A stretch of DNA of 18,115 bases, taken from positions 1-18,115 of the forward strand of contig JAKEHA010000352.1 in assembly GCA_022615275.1 (NCBI GenBank), read 5' to 3'. Within the stretch, counting starts at the first letter, position 1; each line of letters starts with the position of its first letter. The notes under the pieces are model-generated. The model worked only from the letters and a program-made list of their open reading frames with translations, did not search any database and was not told the DNA's origin. This document shows, in pieces, positions 14,046 through 18,115 of the stretch. The stretch comes from Candidatus Latescibacterota bacterium (GTDB lineage: Bacteria; Krumholzibacteriota; Krumholzibacteriia; WVZY01; JAKEHA01). Position numbers and translations under genes: made by a program.

Positions 14046-15012
14046 CCGAGGTCGCCGGCTGACTTCTCGCCAGCCTCGCATTCCTTCGCATCCCGTCCGC
14101 CTTCGCGCGCCGGATGGCACTCCCCTTCGTCTTCTCTCGGAAGTCTTCGTCGCTGATCGTGGCCAACTCCTGGAGCGTCATGTCGACAAGCGGGCTCTTG
14201 TCGCCGCGGAAGAAGACGAGCGACTCGGACGCGACCCGATTGAACGGGCACACGCTCTGGCAGGTGTCGCAGCCGTAGACGTCGATGCCGATCTTCGAGG
14301 CCAGCGCGGGGTCGATGTCGCCGCGCTTCTCGATGGTGAGGTACGAGATGCACTTGCGCGCGTCGAGGACGAAGGGGGTGTCGAGGGCGCCGGTCGGGCA
14401 GGCGTCGATGCAGCGGGTGCACTTGCCGCACAGGGTTTCCAGCGGCTCGTCCTGCCGCAACTCGAGGTTGGTTAGGACCTCTCCCAGGAAGATCCAGGAG
14501 CCGAATTCGGGCGAGATCACGTTGGTGTTCTTGCCCAGCCACGCGATGCCGGCGCGCAGCGCCATCGCGCGGTCGGAGATGGGTTGGATGTCGCAGCACG
14601 CACGCGTTGCAATGTCCGGAAACACGAGGTGCAACCGGCGCTCGAGCTCGGCCAGCAGGCGAGTCATCACGGCGTGGTAGTCCTCGCCGTGGACATAGAC
14701 GGAAAAGCGCCCGCGCCCGTCGGTACCGTCCATCGAGCGTTGCGATTTTTCGACATCTTGGTAGTAGTTCAGCGCGACGCACACCGCCGAGCGCGCGCCT
14801 GGGAGGAGCGAAGAAGCGTCTTCACGTAGCGCGCGATGGCGCTCTAAATAGGCCATCTCGCCGTGCATGCCGGCGTCGAGCCAGCGCGCGAAGGCAGCGT
14901 TGGCGTGCGCATCGCGCTCCACCGACGCAATCCCGACCAGCGAGAAGCCGACGTCGCGCGCGATCTCCTTGATGATCTCTTCGCGCCGAAGCTCCATCGA
15001 ATGCCCGCACAC
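14020..15012 (-). CDS. queG: Epoxyqueuosine reductase QueG
   Basis: A cytoplasmic cobalamin- and iron-sulfur-dependent enzyme that reduces epoxyqueuosine in tRNA to queuosine, the last step of queuosine synthesis. Visible features: an N-terminal DUF1730-type region (GFSLVGIAS; FARWLDAGMHGEMAYLERH), the YVHGEDYHAVM segment matching the family's RDYH block, GIAWLGKNTNVISPEFGSW, then two 4Fe-4S cysteine clusters, CGKCTRCIDACP (about 194-205) and CDTCQSVCPFNR (about 244-255). The C terminus is short (about 330 residues in all, against about 380 in E. coli), ending soon after the GMRRNARLA block. Start choice: GTG at 15012 has AGAGAGG eight bases upstream, while the ATG at 14997 (325 residues) has none; both keep the conserved region. 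It starts five bases after the Lon-like stop and its 3' end overlaps the convergent TPR-like gene. Confidence 0.93.
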   Translation of the reverse strand: MCGHSMELRREEIIKEIARDVGFSLVGIASVERDAHANAAFARWLDAGMHGEMAYLERHRALREDASSLLPGARSAVCVALNYYQDVEKSQRSMDGTDGRGRFSVYVHGEDYHAVMTRLLAELERRLHLVFPDIATRACCDIQPISDRAMALRAGIAWLGKNTNVISPEFGSWIFLGEVLTNLELRQDEPLETLCGKCTRCIDACPTGALDTPFVLDARKCISYLTIEKRGDIDPALASKIGIDVYGCDTCQSVCPFNRVASESLVFFRGDKSPLVDMTLQELATISDEDFREKTKGSAIRRAKADGMRRNARLARSQPATSVTDSSSAW

Positions 15013-15017
15013 GGCGA

Positions 15018-17576
15018 TTACCTCTCTCTGCGGGTGCGCCGCTTCCTGGGAGGCTTGCGGGGCGGCTTCTTGGGAGGTTTCTTGGGCGGGCGTTTGGGCG
15101 CGCCGGAGGTCTTGCTGCGCTTGGCCTTCTTGACCGCCGCTTCCACGGCTGCGTCGGTGGAACCATCCTCGGCGTCGCGCAAGCGGTCGTGGAAGTGACG
15201 AAGACCGCGGTCCACCAGGTCGTGCATCGAGTTGTGCTCGAAGCCGTGGCGCGGAATCCACTGCCCCGCCTTCTTGCCGGTCAATACTTCGACGCCCTCG
15301 TCCACGGTGCGCACGGCGTAGACGTGGAACTTCTTGTTCTTCACCGCGTCGACGACGTCGCGCCGCAGCATCAGCTCGTCGGCGTTGAGGGCGGGGATCA
15401 TCACACCCTGGCGTCCGGTCAGCCCGCGCCGCGTGCACACGTCGAAGAAGCCCTCGATCTTCTCGTTGACGCCCCCGATGGGCTGGATCTCGCCCTTTTG
15501 ATTGACCGACCCGGTGACGGCGATGTCCTGCCGCAGCGGCACCGCGGCCAAGCTGGAGAGCAGCGCATACATCTCGGTGGACGACGCACTATCGCCCTCC
15601 ACGAACGAGTACCCCTGTTCGAAGCACAAGCTCGCCGACACCGTGATGGGCTTGTCTTGCGCGTACATGCGGCGCAGGTAACCTTCTAGAATCAGCACGC
15701 CCTTGTTGTGGATCTTGCCGCTCATGTCGGCTTCGCGCTCGATGTTAATGACGCCCGCACGCCCTACACCGGTCTCGGCGGTGATGCGGCTCGGTCGCGC
15801 GAAGACGTGGTCGCCGACGTCGTAGATCGCGAGGCCATTGACCTGGCCGATCTTCGCTCCCGCGGTGTCGATGAGAATCGACCCGTCGTCGTACATCTCC
15901 TGCACCTTGTCCTCGATCAGGCTCACGCGCCGCACGCGCTCCGCGACCGCCTTGGCCACGTGCCCGGCACGCACGACCTTGGCACCGCTCTTGGTCGCCC
16001 AGTGCGCGGCTTCGCGAATCAAATCGCCCATCTCGCTGAAACGCGTCGAGAGACGATCGCGGCGGCCGGCCAGGCGCGTGCCCTCCTCGATCACCGAGCC
16101 GCAGGCATCATTATGGAACGGCGGCAGGGTCTCGAAGCGCGTGAGCACGCGGATGAAGCGGCAGTAGCGCTTTTGGTTGGCGAGCGTGTTGGGCATGACG
16201 GTGTCGAAGTCGGCCTTGACCTTGAACACGGTGCGAAAGTCTTCGTCGTAGTCCCACAGCACCTGGTACATCCACGCCTCGCCGATCAGCACCACCTTGA
16301 TATCGAGCTCGACCGCCTCGGGCTTGATGGAGGCGATCGGCATCAGCAAGAGCGAATCGAAGCCGCGAATGGTGTGGCGCTGGCTCTTGAGCGCGCGCTT
16401 GAGCGCCACAAACACCATCGGCTCTTCGAACACGTCGATCATGTTCAAGATCAAGTAGCCGCCGTTGGCGCGGAGCAGCGACCCGCCGCGAATCGCGGTG
16501 TGGTCGGTCCAGTGGTCGCCGTCGGGGCCGACGTAGCGCTCGATGGTGCCGAACACGTTGACGTAGGTGGGCGAGGTCTCGATGACGACGGGTGCCTCGC
16601 GGCGCCCCTCGTTGTCGACCAGCACGTTGACGTCGAAGGGCAGGAACTCGCGGCGCTTCTTGGCCAGGTCCCCCTTGGCGACCACGAACATGGGCAGATG
16701 GTCGAGGACGTACTCGCGCAGGTCGTGAAGGAAACGGGACACCTTGCCCGAGTCGAACTCCTTGGCAATCCTGGCCAACTCCGCGTCGACCAGAGGCGCC
16801 ACGTGCTGGCGCTCCAATTCGGCGGTGCGCTGGTCGAGGGTTCGATGCAGGTCGCGCGCGGCGATCAGGAAGTCGTCGAGCTTGCGCGACAGCTCCGAGT
16901 GCGCGGTCTGGAACTTCTCGTAGTCGCCCTGTTTGACCTTTCCCTGCACCAGCAGGCTGGGAAGCCGGTCGATCGGCGTCGGCTCGCCGGCCACCAGCGG
17001 CACGATCTCGGGCCGGGTGTAGCCCTCGTATTCGACCTGCACCATCGAGAAGCCGTTCTCGTTCACTTCCTGCTCGAGCTTCTGCAGCATGTCGTCACGG
17101 TTCTTCTTGATCTCGTCCGCGATGCGAGCCTGCTGGCGCTTGAAACGCTCGCTCTGGAGCGCGGCCGGTATCAAGTCGACGACGGCGTGGAGCAGGTCTC
17201 TCATGCGCGCGCGCAACTTGCACGCGAACCCGGCCGGCAGCACGATACAGACGGGCGTATCCTCGACCGAGAAGTTGTGCACGTAGCAGATGTCGATGAG
17301 GTCGTCGCGCCGAAGGTCCATGCCTTCGAGCATGTAGCGGATGGCGGTGAGCTTGCCGGTCCCGGTCAGGCCGGAGACGAAGATGTTGTAGCCGGGGCTA
17401 CGGATTGAGAGGCCGAGCCGAATCGCGTCCAGCGCGCGATCCTGCCCAATGATGTTGGGCTTGAACTCGAGCTCGTCGGTGGTCTCGAAGCCCAGGCGGG
17501 ACGCGTCGCACTCCCAACGCAGATCCTTCGGCTCGAGCGCCGGATGCCGGCGCGGGGTTGCCTTGCGGCCCTTCAT
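15018..17576 (-). CDS. Lon-like AAA+ protease (YcbZ/LonB-type, S16 family)
   Basis: An 852-residue ATP-dependent protease of the Lon S16 family, YcbZ-like, lacking the classical N-terminal LAN domain. Residues about 40-77 hold IIGQDRALDAIRLGL and a Walker A GLTGTGKLT (69-77; note Leu where Thr or Ser is usual after the Lys). A long insertion with coiled-coil character follows (about 150-300), then GGSLLRANGGYLILNMIDVFEE (Walker B region, about 365-386). The C-terminal proteolytic domain has the Ser-Lys dyad S663 (EGDSASS) and K706 (GGVNEKIEG), separated by 43 residues as in E. coli Lon. The last 26 or so residues form a Lys/Pro/Arg tail. The family degrades misfolded or regulatory proteins in the cytoplasm; targets are unknown. 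The ATG at 17576 begins nine bases after the upstream carbamoyltransferase stop, with no strong Shine-Dalgarno, so coupling is likely. Confidence 0.93.
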   Translation of the reverse strand: MKGRKATPRRHPALEPKDLRWECDASRLGFETTDELEFKPNIIGQDRALDAIRLGLSIRSPGYNIFVSGLTGTGKLTAIRYMLEGMDLRRDDLIDICYVHNFSVEDTPVCIVLPAGFACKLRARMRDLLHAVVDLIPAALQSERFKRQQARIADEIKKNRDDMLQKLEQEVNENGFSMVQVEYEGYTRPEIVPLVAGEPTPIDRLPSLLVQGKVKQGDYEKFQTAHSELSRKLDDFLIAARDLHRTLDQRTAELERQHVAPLVDAELARIAKEFDSGKVSRFLHDLREYVLDHLPMFVVAKGDLAKKRREFLPFDVNVLVDNEGRREAPVVIETSPTYVNVFGTIERYVGPDGDHWTDHTAIRGGSLLRANGGYLILNMIDVFEEPMVFVALKRALKSQRHTIRGFDSLLLMPIASIKPEAVELDIKVVLIGEAWMYQVLWDYDEDFRTVFKVKADFDTVMPNTLANQKRYCRFIRVLTRFETLPPFHNDACGSVIEEGTRLAGRRDRLSTRFSEMGDLIREAAHWATKSGAKVVRAGHVAKAVAERVRRVSLIEDKVQEMYDDGSILIDTAGAKIGQVNGLAIYDVGDHVFARPSRITAETGVGRAGVINIEREADMSGKIHNKGVLILEGYLRRMYAQDKPITVSASLCFEQGYSFVEGDSASSTEMYALLSSLAAVPLRQDIAVTGSVNQKGEIQPIGGVNEKIEGFFDVCTRRGLTGRQGVMIPALNADELMLRRDVVDAVKNKKFHVYAVRTVDEGVEVLTGKKAGQWIPRHGFEHNSMHDLVDRGLRHFHDRLRDAEDGSTDAAVEAAVKKAKRSKTSGAPKRPPKKPPKKPPRKPPRKRRTRRER

Positions 17577-17585
17577 GGACGCAGT

Positions 17586-18115
17586 CTAATCCAGCGCGAA
17601 CAGCGTGCGCCAGTCCACATCTTCCTTGAGGGGCTTCTGGTCCGGTTTGTACATGACGAAGCGGTCCAGAACCAGCACGTCCATGTTGGTGCGCATGAAG
17701 CACAGGTAGGCCTCGTGGGGCGTGCACACGATGGGCTCGCCGCGCACGTTGAACGAAGTATTGATAATCACCGGGCAGCCCGTCTTTTCGTCGAAGCGCT
17801 TGATGAGCTGGTAGTAGCGCGGGAGCGAGTGCTCGTCGACGGTCTGGATGCGGGCCGAATGGTCGACGTGCGTCACCGACGGGATGGTGCGCTTACCTTC
17901 GCGCACGTCGGCGACCAGCAGCATGTACGGACTCGGCACATCGAGGTCGAACCATTCGCTGCACTTCTCTTCCAGCACCGAAGGCGCGAAGGGCCGGAAG
18001 CTCTCGCGGAACTTGATCTTGAGATTCACCACAGTCTTGTTCTCGGGGTTGCGCGCGTCCGCGATGATCGAGCGCGCGCCGAGTGCGCGCGGGCCGAACT
18101 CCATGCGCCCCTGGA
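17586..18115 (-). CDS. NodU/CmcH-type carbamoyltransferase, C-terminal part (5' truncated by window)
   Basis: The frame runs off the window end, so only about 176 C-terminal residues are visible. They match the C-terminal domain of O-carbamoyltransferases of the NodU/TobZ/CmcH family: QGRMEFGPRALGARSIIAD, KFRESFRPFAPSVL, GCPVIINTSFNVRGEPIV and a final TPHEAYLCFMRTNMDVLVL. The family uses carbamoyl phosphate and ATP to carbamoylate sugars or natural products, in two steps via carbamoyl adenylate. The catalytic N-terminal kinase-like domain is outside the window. The 5' end of the visible part has no start codon in context; an ATG at 18104 is within the conserved QGRMEFGPRALG and is not the start. 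In such loci this enzyme often sits near glycosyltransferases for surface sugars, but here the next genes are Lon and QueG. The substrate is unknown. Confidence 0.9.
   Translation of the reverse strand, partial: QGRMEFGPRALGARSIIADARNPENKTVVNLKIKFRESFRPFAPSVLEEKCSEWFDLDVPSPYMLLVADVREGKRTIPSVTHVDHSARIQTVDEHSLPRYYQLIKRFDEKTGCPVIINTSFNVRGEPIVCTPHEAYLCFMRTNMDVLVLDRFVMYKPDQKPLKEDVDWRTLFALD

Noticed and set aside
15708..17408. A 566-residue plus-strand open frame inside the Lon-like gene
   Set aside because: The opposite strand encodes a complete Lon-like protein with Walker A and Ser-Lys dyad; the shadow is Val/His/Asp-rich without motifs.

Overview
This 18.1 kb window is high-GC (roughly two thirds by eye), densely coded bacterial DNA: about 14 protein genes, tight spacing, ATGA or GTGA start-stop overlaps, and no tRNA, rRNA, CRISPR, transposase or phage gene. 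The gene set points to a Gram-negative-type bacterium from a poorly sampled, high-GC lineage: paired exported DUF1573 proteins, a TlpA-like thioredoxin, a DsbD-like thioredoxin domain, HD-GYP signalling, a YcbZ-type Lon, QueG and a NodU-type carbamoyltransferase. The sequence alone does not fix the phylum.

Layout. Positions 3-2524 (+): the C-terminal thioredoxin domain of a DsbD-like protein (cut by the window edge), a FAH-family hydrolase/isomerase and a GT4-type glycosyltransferase, packed end to end. Positions 2487-2607: a compact inverted/direct repeat between convergent genes. Positions 5784-2614 (-): a three-gene operon of two tandem full-length DUF1573 paralogues and a membrane-anchored TlpA-like thioredoxin, behind a sigma70-type promoter with a perfect TATAAT. 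Positions 6028-8884 (+): a sulfur-carrier cysteine biosynthesis cluster (cysM-like synthase, JAMM metalloprotease of the Mec type, and a fused CysO-MoeZ protein). Positions 12284-8941 (-): a HEAT-repeat protein translationally coupled to an HD-GYP protein. Positions 12432-14045 (+): an exported TPR-like protein. Positions 18115-14020 (-): carbamoyltransferase (cut by the window edge), a Lon-like AAA+ protease and QueG.

The most interesting part is the cysteine cluster. In Mycobacterium tuberculosis, CysO (a ubiquitin-like sulfur carrier ending in Gly-Gly), MoeZ (its activating and sulfurating enzyme), CysM and Mec are separate proteins. Here CysO is fused in frame to the N terminus of MoeZ, so its Gly-Gly is internal (residues 90-91 of 479) and cannot be adenylated unless the chain is cut there. 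A JAMM protease with all its metal and catalytic residues lies immediately upstream in the same operon. This suggests a self-contained system in which the protease both matures the carrier from its own activating enzyme and later releases cysteine from CysO-Cys. That maturation step is inference. Secondary points of interest are a divergent N-terminal module apparently shared by the adjacent HEAT and HD-GYP proteins, and the pairing of CGC-containing DUF1573 proteins with a thioredoxin.
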